This document shows, one piece after another, positions 54,627 to 63,520 of a DNA stretch of 64,000 nucleotides; positions within the stretch are counted from its first letter, which is position 1, and the number at the start of each line of letters is the position of its first letter. A model generated the notes under the pieces. It worked only from the letters and a program-made list of their open reading frames with translations, ran no database searches and was not told the origin of the DNA. Both the position numbers and the translations under genes were made by a program. The stretch comes from JAHEFT01 sp963766195 (GTDB lineage: Bacteria; Pseudomonadota; Gammaproteobacteria; Xanthomonadales; SZUA-36), in NCBI GenBank assembly GCA_963766195.1, contig CAVXYY010000005.1, positions 1 through 64,000 of the forward strand. The letters run 5' to 3'.

Positions 54627-55073
54627 ATGCTTAAATCAAAACACCTTGTATTTGCCTGCCTTGGCTTGTTTTTGGCCAATAGCGTGGCGGCACAGGAACC
54701 GGATCTGTCACAGCTGATAAAACAGGTGGGGGACACCGAGCGGGCATTTGCCGCGACGATGGCGGATCGCAACTTTGATGCGTTCACTGCCTTCCTTGCA
54801 GATGAAGCGATTTTTTTTGCCGGGGAAAAGCCGTTGACCGGAAAGCAGCAGGTAGCAGACGCGTGGAAGCCCTTTTTCCAGGAACCGGCAGCGCCGTTTT
54901 CCTGGGAACCGAAAACGGTTGTCGTGCTGGAATCAGGAACACTGGCCTTGAGTTCCGGCCCGGTTTTTGATCCCGGCGGGAAGCACGTCGGCACATTCAA
55001 TTCAATCTGGCGGCCCGGCCCGGGTGGTCAGTGGCAAATCGTCTTTGACAAGGGAAGTGACGTCTGCGAATGA
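54627..55073 (+). CDS. Secreted NTF2-like protein (DUF4440 type)
   Basis: One hundred and forty-eight residues with a signal peptide (HLVFACLGLFLANSVAAQ). The mature part (DTERAFAATMADRNFDAFTAFLADEAIFF, GKQQVADAWKPFF, GTFNSIWRPGPGGQWQIVFDKG) is the NTF2/SnoaL-like cone fold common in DUF4440 proteins of unknown function. ATG 54627 follows GGAGGCGCATC. Its last 72 bases overlap the end of the convergent hydrolase gene. Confidence 0.8.
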   Translation: MLKSKHLVFACLGLFLANSVAAQEPDLSQLIKQVGDTERAFAATMADRNFDAFTAFLADEAIFFAGEKPLTGKQQVADAWKPFFQEPAAPFSWEPKTVVVLESGTLALSSGPVFDPGGKHVGTFNSIWRPGPGGQWQIVFDKGSDVCE

Positions 55074-55915
55074 AGTAGCAGGCGGAACGTCCTGGAACCA
55101 GGCACCCAGTTTTTCGTTTACGGCGTCGGCATGGGTCTCCATCAGCCAGTGCCCGGCGCCTGCAATACCCTCGGCGTATCCGCCGCTGGCGGCTACGATC
55201 TCCAGCCACCTGGGTGAATGAAACATGACCGGTTTACGTTCGCCGAACAGGAAAAGCACGGGGCAGCGAGGCCGGTAACGGTTGAGCAGATTGGCGCGTT
55301 TCCAGGGCAGCAGAAGGTTTCGCCAAAAATAGAAATACGGGTAGTTATAGCGGGACCGGATATTGCTGCATTGCCTGGCGGGCACCTCGATCACCCTGCC
55401 CACGCCCCGGGTCATCCAGGCACCCAGCGGAGGAACCAGACCGCCGACCAGCCAGCAGACGATCAGCGCCCATTGGTAGCCGACGATCATCAGGGCCGAT
55501 TTGGCGTCTGCCGGCGCAAGGTGACCGCCGATGTCCAGTGCGGCCATTTTCACAAACAGCTCCGGGCGGGCTTTCTCCAGCATGTAGCCGGCGTAGGAGC
55601 CCCAGTCATGTGTCACCAGGCCGACTTTTCCGTTGGGCTGCACCTGCCTGATGGTGGCAGCCAGCCTGCCCAGCAACTCCGGAAAATCAAAGCCGCCGGC
55701 CTTCACGGATTGTGCGCCGAAATTGGGCAGGGTCACCAGGACGCAGCGAAAATGTGTACCCAGTGCTTCAACCTGCTTGCGCCACAGGCTCGCGTTGTCC
55801 GGCCAGCCATGGACAAACACCAGGGTCGGGCCATCGGGCTTGCCTTCAACGTGGTATTCGCAAACCGGGAAATTCCTGCTGGCTCTCGTTCGGTAGGCCG
55901 GTTTTGACCGGTCAT
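55002..55915 (-). CDS. Alpha/beta hydrolase, epoxide hydrolase/haloalkane dehalogenase-like
   Basis: About 290 residues. Seen are VFVHGWPDNASLWRKQVEAL (oxyanion HGWPDN), the nucleophile elbow VTHDWGSYAGYML (Asp in HDWGS, as in epoxide hydrolases and dehalogenases), a cap region, LFLFGERKPVMF and the histidine loop IAGAGHWLM. The start is unclear: ATG 55915 (MTGQNRPTEREP) is in a different frame, which would need a frame change near 55865, while the frame carrying the hydrolase has no good start before the upstream peptidase gene. The C-terminus overlaps the facing NTF2-like gene. Confidence 0.82.
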
Positions 55916-55923
55916 GGCAAAGG

Positions 55924-57600
55924 CTAGTCGCCGCCGACTCGCATGGCGTCACTTTCCTCGCGAATCGCGCGAAATTCGGAACCTTCGTTCCACTGCGGCC
56001 AGCGGCGGGAATCGCCCAGGTCACGAACAATGGTGTGAAACAATTCCATATCCATCATGGCGCCGCGCAGGTCCCAATCCGGGCTCCATTCATCACAGGT
56101 CTGGTGATAGCAGTTGCCGGTGTATTCGGCGATCCACGCATCCCCGGCAGCCCGTCCGCCTTCGACCAGGTCGGAACCACCGGCAATACCCATGATCAGC
56201 AGCACCGGCACACCGCCCCGCGCCATTGAGAAATGGTCGGCGCGAAAGAACAGGCCGTTCTCCGGCAGGTTTTCCGGCGTGACCACGCGGCCCTGGGCAG
56301 CGGCGGCGCGCTCCAGGTCACCTTCCAGGTCACTCTGACCTTCGCCCACCAGGATCACGTCTTTGGCCGGGCCGGCGGTTTGCATGATGTCGAAGGTCAG
56401 GTTGGCAACGGTTTTCTCCAGGGGATAGACCGGGTGCGCAGCATAGGCTGCTGAACCGAGCAAGCCGCTTTCCTCCGCCGTCCAGACCGCAAACACTACG
56501 CTGCGTTCCAACGGATCTTCGGCCTTTAGCGCGCGGGCAAGTTCCAGCACGCCGGCCGTACCCAGCGCGTCATCGTTGGCGCCCGGGCGGACGGTCCGGC
56601 CCTGTGCATCGGGTTCGCCCTGGCCGTAGGCATCCCAGTGCGAGGAAACGAAAATGAATTCATCAGGGTGAGTCGTACCGGGCATGATGGCCAGCACATT
56701 GCGGCTTTCGATGCGTTCGACGGTAACGTCCAGCTTGGCGCTGAAGGTCACCCCCGGCAATTCAAAGGCCTGGAAATCCGGGCTGCGGGCAAGGGCTCTC
56801 TGCTCATCCAGGTCCAGCCCGGCGCTGGCGAACAGGCGTGCCGCGGCCTCGCCCTGCAACCAGCCTTGCACGGCGACAGGTTGACCGGCCCCGTCGGCAC
56901 GTGTGATCGAATAGTTTTCACCGGGTCCGGAAGCGGCCACACTCCAGCCATAGGCAGCCGCCTTGTCCTCGTGAATGATCAGCGCGGCGAGCGCGCCTCG
57001 TCGTTCCGCCTCCTCGAATTTATACGTCCAGCGCCCGTAGTAAGTCATGCGCTTGTTGCCAAAACGACCGGCCACCGCCTCGTCCGGGCCGGCGGCAAAA
57101 TCCGGGTCGTTGACCAGGAAAACAGCGACCTTGCCAGACAAGTCGATGTCGCCGAAGTCATCCCATTGACGTTCCGGAGCGCTGACGCCGAAGCCGACAA
57201 ACACGACCGGCGCACCTTCAATGATGATCTGCTCAACGGGCCGGCTGGTTTCGATCGCGATATCAATCGCCTGTTCCAGTGCCTGTTGACCGTCTGCGGA
57301 GTCGAATCCCAGGCTGGCGGGAGACTGTACCTGGGTGTGAACCAGGGGTACTGCCTGCGTCCACTTGCCGTTTCCGGCGCCCGGCGCCAGGCCAAGCGAC
57401 TGGAAGCGATCAACCAGGTAAGCCACCGTCTTTTCCTCACCGGGGCCGCCGGGGGCCCGGCCCTCGAACTCGTCAGAGGCCAGGACTTTCACGATGTCGT
57501 TGAGTTGTGCGGAATCGACCTGGGCGGCCTGTGCGTCGGGGGCAGAAGCCGCCAGGCAGGCAATGAGCAGAGTCGTAACGGCAGGTAAGTGATGATTCAT
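55924..57600 (-). CDS. M28 family metallopeptidase (secreted aminopeptidase)
   Basis: About 558 residues from MNHHLPAV with signal peptide (TTLLIACLAASAPDAQA). A PA-like insert (residues about 120-270) precedes the M28 zinc peptidase domain: FVSSHWDAYGQG (first zinc His and Asp), GANDDALGTAGVLELARAL (bridging Asp), WTAEESGLLGSAAYAA (general base Glu and ligand) and YHQTCDEW (last His). Start 57600 is chosen because it gives a clean signal peptide. Likely releases amino acids from peptides in the periplasm or medium. Confidence 0.93.
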   Translation of the reverse strand: MNHHLPAVTTLLIACLAASAPDAQAAQVDSAQLNDIVKVLASDEFEGRAPGGPGEEKTVAYLVDRFQSLGLAPGAGNGKWTQAVPLVHTQVQSPASLGFDSADGQQALEQAIDIAIETSRPVEQIIIEGAPVVFVGFGVSAPERQWDDFGDIDLSGKVAVFLVNDPDFAAGPDEAVAGRFGNKRMTYYGRWTYKFEEAERRGALAALIIHEDKAAAYGWSVAASGPGENYSITRADGAGQPVAVQGWLQGEAAARLFASAGLDLDEQRALARSPDFQAFELPGVTFSAKLDVTVERIESRNVLAIMPGTTHPDEFIFVSSHWDAYGQGEPDAQGRTVRPGANDDALGTAGVLELARALKAEDPLERSVVFAVWTAEESGLLGSAAYAAHPVYPLEKTVANLTFDIMQTAGPAKDVILVGEGQSDLEGDLERAAAAQGRVVTPENLPENGLFFRADHFSMARGGVPVLLIMGIAGGSDLVEGGRAAGDAWIAEYTGNCYHQTCDEWSPDWDLRGAMMDMELFHTIVRDLGDSRRWPQWNEGSEFRAIREESDAMRVGGD

Positions 57601-57821
57601 GCTGGGTACTCGGGTAGCTGGTGTGGGTTGTTGCAGTTTAGCAATAATGGTTAGCGGTTTTTTGATCAAATTCACCTGTCCGCCGTATCGCTGGTAAAAC
57701 GGATCTCCCGGAAAAAGGGGCGCCCCGATTGATTTGTTTTACTTGACCTGCGCCGGCCGCTGAAGTTAAGTACGCCAAACACCTCTCAAATGAGACCGGT
57801 TCAGTACCGGTAAAAATCATC

Positions 57822-58580
57822 ATGTCGATTGGAAGCTCAAAATTAGCGGGTATGCCGCAAGGCGAAAGGGAAAAGCTGCAAAGCCGCGTAAAACTTCTGC
57901 TTTTATGGGTAGCGTCCAGTGACGGCAAGCTCGAGGAAGAGGAATTGGAATTTGCCTCTTCGCAATTTCCGGATGAAACGGGGCCGATTTCAACCGCCGA
58001 ATTCCTCGCAGTCATCAGGAACTCCGATGTTTCCGTGATTGAAAGTGCCATCAGGGCGGTTGCCAATGAAAGCCGGGAATTGCGAACGGCGTTTCTGGAT
58101 ATGGCCATTTCAATGTCCATGGCCGATAAAGAAATAGAATTTGCAGAAAATCACATACTGCGCTTCTACGCTGATGCCTTGCACCTGGGCCAGGGTTTGC
58201 TCGAAAAACGCTTTAAAGCCATCACCGGTCTTGAACTCCCGGAGCCCGGCGACCCCGGCCATCCTGCCTGGTGGGAACAGATGAGTCTGGATGGTTACGG
58301 GCTTCAACCGGAAACCGGAAAGCCGGGCGAGGATATTGCTCAAAAGCCCGGTTCTGAAACGCGGCCTGCTGCTGGCATGAGTATCGCCCAGGCCCAGGCT
58401 GTGCTGGGTGTCAGCCTGAACGCTACACAGGCTGACATTGAGCGTAATTACCAGGACCTGGCCGCCATTTTCCAGGTAGACCGCGTTGAAGCCATGGGAG
58501 CGGCGGCAGTTTCAGTCGCCAATTCGCGGTTCAGGAAAATCCAGCAGGCGTATCAGCTGTTGCGGGCGAAACCGGAATGA
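57822..58580 (+). CDS. TerB-like protein with degenerate C-terminal J-like domain
   Basis: Two hundred and fifty-two residues. The N-terminal 120 residues (KLLLLWVASSDGKLEEEELEFASSQF, DMAISMSMADKEIEFAENHILRFYADAL) are all-helical with the DGK.EEEE and AD.EI...E acidic repeats of TerB domains, which can bind metal. The C-terminus (SIAQAQAVLGVSLNATQADIERNYQDLAAIFQVDR, NSRFRKIQQAYQLL) resembles a J domain whose HPD motif is changed to VDR. TerB-DnaJ proteins are known (DjlA-like). Its stop overlaps the next gene (ATGA). Confidence 0.7.
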   Translation: MSIGSSKLAGMPQGEREKLQSRVKLLLLWVASSDGKLEEEELEFASSQFPDETGPISTAEFLAVIRNSDVSVIESAIRAVANESRELRTAFLDMAISMSMADKEIEFAENHILRFYADALHLGQGLLEKRFKAITGLELPEPGDPGHPAWWEQMSLDGYGLQPETGKPGEDIAQKPGSETRPAAGMSIAQAQAVLGVSLNATQADIERNYQDLAAIFQVDRVEAMGAAAVSVANSRFRKIQQAYQLLRAKPE

Positions 58581-59019
58581 AAGACCTGTACCGGAAACTG
58601 GGTATTGACCCGAAAGCCAGCACCGGGGAAATTACCGCGGCACTCGCAGTGAAACCGGAGATGCGCGAATACGCTCCAATTCTCCAGGATGAGAAGAGAC
58701 GCGCGGGATACGACCAGGCGCATGCGACGTTAAATACCATTGGCATCCTGCGGCACCGGTTGGGTCTGGACTCCGGAGACTCCTGGTTCCTGGCAAACTG
58801 CCCTGATTTTGCTCCCGGGCATCTCAAGACAGAACATGTGAGCGCAGCCCGTAAGCCTGTCCCGCAGGATTCAGTGCCTGAAAGCCATGACCCAGCCTGC
58901 TCAGAAAAAGGAATTTCGGACCGGAACTGCAAACTCCAGTCAGTACTAACCAGTCGTACCTGATTATTGTGGTAGTTGTTCTTGCCTTGCTGGCCATACT
59001 TGCGTACGTATTTTTTTGA
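58577..59019 (+). CDS. J-like tail-anchored protein, frameshift near the end
   Basis: The N-terminus (MKDLYRKLGIDPKASTGEITAALAVKP, YAPILQDEKRRAGYDQAHATLNTIGILRHRLGL) follows the pattern of J-domain proteins, with DEKRRAGYDQ matching the helix IV signature, but the HPD tripeptide is absent. Frame change(s) near 58925 lead to a C-terminal helix (SYLIIVVVVLALLAILAYVFF) that would anchor the protein in the membrane; in the uninterrupted frame the protein ends at 58963 without it. It overlaps the TerB/J gene by four bases, so the two likely act together. Function unknown. Confidence 0.6.
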
Positions 59020-59040
59020 ATCCGCTGTGAGAAAAAACGA

Positions 59041-60645
59041 ATGAGAATACAGCCAACAATTTCCGCACTTACCCTGATGCTCGCCAGTTTCAGTGTCCAG
59101 GCTGCCAGCTACCAGGACCTGCTGACCTTGTTCGGGGAATGGCGCCAGTTCGAATCGCCGCCCTTGCTCGAGGGTGCGCCGGATTACACCGCTGCAACCT
59201 TCGCCAGCCGCTATGAAGAGTTCAAAAGCTACCGCGCACGTCTCGATGCCATCGATCCGGACGGGTGGCCGATTCCGCAGCAAGTGGACTGGCAACTGGT
59301 CAAAGCCGAAATGAACGGTTTTGATTTCAACTACCGGGTACTGCAGCCCTGGGTGCGCGATCCGGCTTTTTACGAAACGATCTGGACGGAACGCAGCGAT
59401 GTGCCGGGCCACGAGGGCCCGACCCACCACGCCCTGACTGAGCTGTGGACCTATGACTTCCCGTTGGACAGCAGCGGGGAACAGCGTCTGCTGGCGGACC
59501 TGGCCGTGATCCCGCCGCTGATGAAACAGGCGCAGAAAAACCTGACCGGCAATGCGCGGGAATTGTGGATCACCGGTATCCGGAACATCCGCCAGCAGCG
59601 GGAAAATCTCGACCTGGTCTCAAACCTCACAGTCAATTCCAGCAACACGGAACTACCTGGGATGATCGAGGCCTGCAAGGTAGCCACCGATGAATTGATT
59701 CTATGGCTGGAAGCCCGCGCGCCGGAGAAAACCGGTCCTTCCGGAGTCGGTAAAGACAACTACACCTGGTACCAGCAGAATGTTCACCTGGTGCCGATGA
59801 CCTGGGAAGACGAAGTACGCCTGCTGAAACGTGAACTCGACCGCGCCTGGTCTTCGCTGAAGCTGGAGGAACACCGTAACCGCAACCTCCCCCCCATGCA
59901 GGCGGCGCAGAACCAGGCCGAATACGAGGTGATGGCGGACCGGGCCGCTACCCGCCTGATGGCCTTCCTGGAAGACCAGGACATTGTCACGGTGGAAGAC
60001 TACTTTGAGCCCGCGTTGCGCCAGCACCTGGGGCAATTCGTTCCGGTCGAAAGCCGCAACTTTTTCCTGATCGGCGCCCATTACGACCCGACCCCGCTGT
60101 ATACGCATTTCTGGCACTGGTTCGAACTGGCCCGCATGGACAACGAACCCAACGCCAGCCCGATCCGCCGCGATGCCCTGCTCTATAACATTTTCGACAG
60201 CGGCAACGAAGGCACCGCAACCGGGGTCGAGGAAATGTTCATGCACGCGGGTCTGTACGACGACAGCCCGCGCTCGCGCGAGATTGTCTGGATCATGCTG
60301 GCGCAGCGCGCCGCCCGCGGGCTGGGATCGCTGTATGCGCAGGCCAATGAAATGACCATGGAAGAAGCCGGTTCCGTCCACATGGACTGGACCCCGCGCG
60401 GCTGGATGAAAACCGAACCGGAACTGCGGATTTTCGAACAGCACCTGTACCTGCGCCAGCCCGGTTATGGCACCAGCTACGTGACCGGCAAGTACCTGCT
60501 GGAGCAAACGCTGGCGGACTATGCGCGGCAAAAAGAAGAGCGCGGCGAGCCCTTTTCACTGCGCCAGTTTTTTGATGAGCTGAACGCCACTGACAGCATC
60601 CCCATTTCCCTGTCGCGCTGGGAAATGACGGGGCTGAAAGATTGA
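59041..60645 (+). CDS. DUF885 family secreted protein
   Basis: Five hundred and thirty-four residues with signal peptide (ISALTLMLASFSVQA). Long helical segments and the conserved block NIFDSGNEGTATGVEEMFMHAGLYDDSPRSREI correspond to the DUF885 region that in many members reads HEG..GEGWA; here the histidine-containing metal motif is not clearly kept. DUF885 proteins are treated as peptidase-like but few have been characterised. The gene follows the J-like gene by 21 bases. Confidence 0.8.
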   Translation: MRIQPTISALTLMLASFSVQAASYQDLLTLFGEWRQFESPPLLEGAPDYTAATFASRYEEFKSYRARLDAIDPDGWPIPQQVDWQLVKAEMNGFDFNYRVLQPWVRDPAFYETIWTERSDVPGHEGPTHHALTELWTYDFPLDSSGEQRLLADLAVIPPLMKQAQKNLTGNARELWITGIRNIRQQRENLDLVSNLTVNSSNTELPGMIEACKVATDELILWLEARAPEKTGPSGVGKDNYTWYQQNVHLVPMTWEDEVRLLKRELDRAWSSLKLEEHRNRNLPPMQAAQNQAEYEVMADRAATRLMAFLEDQDIVTVEDYFEPALRQHLGQFVPVESRNFFLIGAHYDPTPLYTHFWHWFELARMDNEPNASPIRRDALLYNIFDSGNEGTATGVEEMFMHAGLYDDSPRSREIVWIMLAQRAARGLGSLYAQANEMTMEEAGSVHMDWTPRGWMKTEPELRIFEQHLYLRQPGYGTSYVTGKYLLEQTLADYARQKEERGEPFSLRQFFDELNATDSIPISLSRWEMTGLKD

Positions 60646-60742
60646 GGCGTGCACGCTCAATCTGATCGGCCTGCATCAGTTGACCATTCCACCTATAATC
60701 GACCGGCAATCCAACAAAAAAACCATACTTAGGGAGATCTTC

Positions 60743-61124
60743 ATGAAGAAAATTATTTCAAGCGCACTTTTCGCTACAGCCTTCGTTTTTGCCAGCACCA
60801 ACGTTTTCGCAGACAGCGTTGTTGCGTCTTATACCTGCAAGCTGAAAGAAGGCAAGACAACAGAAGAGGTTATTGCCAAGAACAATGTCTGGCTCAAGTG
60901 GGTCAGGGCGAACGTCAACAAGGACATCACCAGCGAACTCGGCACCGCTATCGTCGGTAAACAGGACATGTTCATTTTTGTCGATACCTACCCCGACCTC
61001 ACGGTTTGGGCTGCAACCGCAGACCGTCCTGGACAGTGATAAGGCCGTCGAACTGAAGGATTTGTTCGACGAAGTTTCCGATTGCTCGGAAAACAAGCTG
61101 TGGAAGTTCAAACCCAGCAGCTGA
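60743..61124 (+). CDS. Small secreted protein of unknown function, one frameshift
   Basis: About 126 residues with a signal peptide (KKIISSALFATAFVFASTNVFA). The mature part (VVASYTCKLKEGKTTEEVIAKNNVWLKWVRANVN, KQDMFIFVDTYPDLTVWAA) has the look of an antibiotic-biosynthesis-monooxygenase-like (dimeric alpha-beta barrel) fold; a frame change near 61020 then leads to DSDKAVELKDLFDEVSDCSENKLWKFKPSS. AGGGAGAT lies eight bases before the ATG. A strong terminator follows. Confidence 0.65.
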
Positions 61125-61150
61125 TCACGTAAGTAATCTGCCAAGGGGAT

Positions 61151-61182
61151 CAGGGCCCGGTTTCAAATGGGCCCTGATTTTT
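61151..61182 (+). terminator. Intrinsic terminator after the small secreted protein gene
   Basis: CAGGGCCC and GGGCCCTG pair perfectly around a ten-base loop and are followed by ATTTTT, ending the plus-strand transcript 27 bases after the stop at 61124. Confidence 0.88.
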
Positions 61183-61280
61183 GTGGTTATGCCCAGGAAG
61201 GATCGGTGACCGCCGCTTCCATCTCCTTTGTTGAGCGCAGAGCGACGGATTTACGTTTGCCTGCTGCAATACATACTCAC

Positions 61281-62927
61281 TCACTTGCAGACTTTCGACC
61301 CGGGTTTTCCTTTGCAATTGTTTGACGCGCAATCGCTATTGACCGAGCAACTTGCACCGGGAGGAAATCCACCGGTAGCGCAGTCACTATCGGCTGCATC
61401 GATATCGCCGTCACAATCATTGTCCTGACCGTCGTTGCAGTTGGTTTCAGTCGTCCCGGTGGGAGTGCAACCCGCACCGCCACCCGGATTGAGGAAGGGC
61501 TCCACCGTGCTGAAGTAGGCGGCAAAGGCACCGTCCACGGTGGCATTGTTGATGGCATCACAATTGTCATTGAGATTGGTACCGCAGGCGCCGGACAACT
61601 GACCGACGATTTCACCGGCGCTGTTAACTACCGGTGAACCACTGCTGCCGCCTTCGGTGGCACCAGTGACGTCGCGGCTGTAGATCCGGTCGCCGCGCGG
61701 CCAGGCGGTGCAGGTTCCCGCGGTGGTATTGACTTGGTGTTCGGAAAAGGACTGCGGCGCACCCTTTGGATGGCTGATACGGAACAGGTCTGTTCCATTG
61801 GTAAATGCAACCGGAGTGGAGTTCCAGCCCAGGGAAACCGTGCCTCCTGGTGCATTTTCAGCCAGCCGAAGCAGGGTGTAGTCGGCGTTCTTGCCGGTTG
61901 ATACGATACTGGCGCCCAGCGTCCGGTCAAATTCACTGCGTAATGAGGTATACGACGCATCGCACAGCGAAGTGTCATTGCAAGCCGAGGCTGCGAACTG
62001 GAAGAAGTTTTCCAGCGTGTTTGCGTCCCGACCCCGGCTGATGCAGTGGTTGGCCGTCAGGAACAGCGGCAGGTTGTTGGAGGTGTCGCTGTCGGCAATC
62101 AGGCCGCCGGAGCAGATGTAATACGAGCCGCCGGAGCGGAACAGCATATGGGCAACAGCTTTTTCTGCATCATCGACCGCCGGATCAGAATCACACCTGG
62201 CATTAACCACGCACCTGGCATTGTAGCCGCACTCGCCGGCCATGAAACGCGGACGAATATGACCCAGTCCCGCTATCTGGAAGCGGGTATTGCGCAAGGT
62301 GCTCTGGCTGGCTGGGCCGGTTTGGCGCAGCTGAAGCGTGACGGTGTCAGTGGCGAGGGTATTTGAATCAAATTGCCCATTTCCCAGCGGCCCTTTTCCC
62401 GAATAAGGTCCGAACACCTGTCCGTCTTCGCTGTAGAGATAAATGGCGGCGCCGGCCGGCAGGCTGAAGCCGGCAAACTGGACGCGCAGGCCGACGGCGC
62501 CCGGAGAGGACAGCTCGGCGGTATATACATAACCCCCATCAGCCGTGGCTTCTACTGCGCCAACCGCCAGTTTGTGCGGATTACCACGCAGTTTTGACAA
62601 TTTCACATCATTGAAAGAGATGTCGATCGAGAGATCCTGGCTTAAACCCACAATCTCGGGAAACTGTTGGGGTGCATCATCGACGGCACGAAGCTGTTCA
62701 GCGCTGGCTTGGGCCACCACGCGGTTCTGTTGCGCAGCCACTACCCGTTCGGATACCAGCCAGTCATGGTATGCCTTACGCTCTGCCTTGAGAGCTTGCT
62801 TGTCGGCGGCCTTGCCGTTGAATTGCTTGTCCATGCGTTGCGGCGCGTCGGCGGCAGCAATCAACGGCAGGCAGGCGATGGCGCAGACCGCGGCGCTGAT
62901 TAACCACACTTGATTTTTTCGGGACAT
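61281..62927 (-). CDS. Secreted trypsin-like serine protease (lysyl-endopeptidase-like)
   Basis: Five hundred and forty-eight residues. A signal peptide (VWLISAAVCAIACLPLIAAA) and an about 200-residue N-terminal region with a beta-sandwich-like part (VGLRVQFAGFSLPAGAAIYLYSEDG) precede the catalytic domain: LPLFLTANHC (His), KNADYTLLRL (Asp) and GATEGGSSGSPVVN (Ser), with cysteine pairs like those of Achromobacter/Lysobacter lysyl endopeptidase. The C-terminus carries CNDGQDNDCDGDIDAADSDC, a MopE/thrombospondin-like calcium repeat, and a Cys-rich end. Likely an exported degradative enzyme. Confidence 0.88.
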   Translation of the reverse strand: MSRKNQVWLISAAVCAIACLPLIAAADAPQRMDKQFNGKAADKQALKAERKAYHDWLVSERVVAAQQNRVVAQASAEQLRAVDDAPQQFPEIVGLSQDLSIDISFNDVKLSKLRGNPHKLAVGAVEATADGGYVYTAELSSPGAVGLRVQFAGFSLPAGAAIYLYSEDGQVFGPYSGKGPLGNGQFDSNTLATDTVTLQLRQTGPASQSTLRNTRFQIAGLGHIRPRFMAGECGYNARCVVNARCDSDPAVDDAEKAVAHMLFRSGGSYYICSGGLIADSDTSNNLPLFLTANHCISRGRDANTLENFFQFAASACNDTSLCDASYTSLRSEFDRTLGASIVSTGKNADYTLLRLAENAPGGTVSLGWNSTPVAFTNGTDLFRISHPKGAPQSFSEHQVNTTAGTCTAWPRGDRIYSRDVTGATEGGSSGSPVVNSAGEIVGQLSGACGTNLNDNCDAINNATVDGAFAAYFSTVEPFLNPGGGAGCTPTGTTETNCNDGQDNDCDGDIDAADSDCATGGFPPGASCSVNSDCASNNCKGKPGSKVCK

Positions 62928-63099
62928 TTTGAGTATCTCCTCGCGACGTTCGATTCAGAGGTTCGTACTTTTTTATTTGATGGTGCAAACACGCTACACT
63001 CGAATCTCCATGTGATCAAGTGGTTGCATTGCTGCATTGATGTTGATGCCCAGCATCCCGGGGTGCCGGAGATGCGTTAGGTCGTCACCCTGCGGGTCA

Positions 63100-63513
63100 T
63101 CATCCCGGATCCTGAAACGGCGACCTTTCCTTCATCACGGCATCCATTTCCGTCTCGATCAGCCAATCGGGCTCGACCAGCGCAGTGACTTGAACCATGG
63201 TGCTGGCCGGGCGGATCGTTCCGAAAAATTCGCCGTGAACCTTCGCCACGGCTTCCCAGTCCTCGATCCGGGTCAGCATCATCCGGGTCCGGATGACGTC
63301 ACCGGCGCCGGCGCCGAGTTGCTCGAGGGCGGCAATTTGAATCTCAAAGCATCGCCGCGCTTGTTCGGCGGCGCCGCCCGGAACGGTTTTGCCGTCCGGC
63401 CCGAGGGGTCCGGTCCCGCTTACCGCGACAACGTTGCCAATCCGGACAGCGCGCGAAAATCCAACAATGGGTTCGTAAGGGCTGCCGGAAGATACGTGTT
63501 TTCGTGCTGTCAT
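63100..63513 (-). CDS. RidA family enamine/imine deaminase
   Basis: One hundred and thirty-seven residues from MTARKHVSSGSPYEP (63513). RidA proteins hydrolyse reactive enamines made by PLP enzymes such as threonine deaminase. VVAVSGTGPLGPDGK, ALEQLGAGAGDVIRTRMMLT (the catalytic arginine is in IRTRM) and TALVEPDWLIETEMDAV are present. A further upstream extension of the open frame overlaps the next gene and is not used. ilvA in the same window is the classical source of RidA substrates, though the genes are far apart. Confidence 0.9.
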   Translation of the reverse strand: MTARKHVSSGSPYEPIVGFSRAVRIGNVVAVSGTGPLGPDGKTVPGGAAEQARRCFEIQIAALEQLGAGAGDVIRTRMMLTRIEDWEAVAKVHGEFFGTIRPASTMVQVTALVEPDWLIETEMDAVMKERSPFQDPG

Positions 63514-63520
63514 ATTGGTC

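Noticed and set aside
55924..57600. A long plus-strand frame antisense to the M28 peptidase (about 56638-57588)
   Set aside because: It is the mirror of a well-conserved peptidase gene in GC-rich DNA and has no recognisable domain; the same applies to similar antisense frames over ilvD, acs, leuCD and the DUF885 gene.
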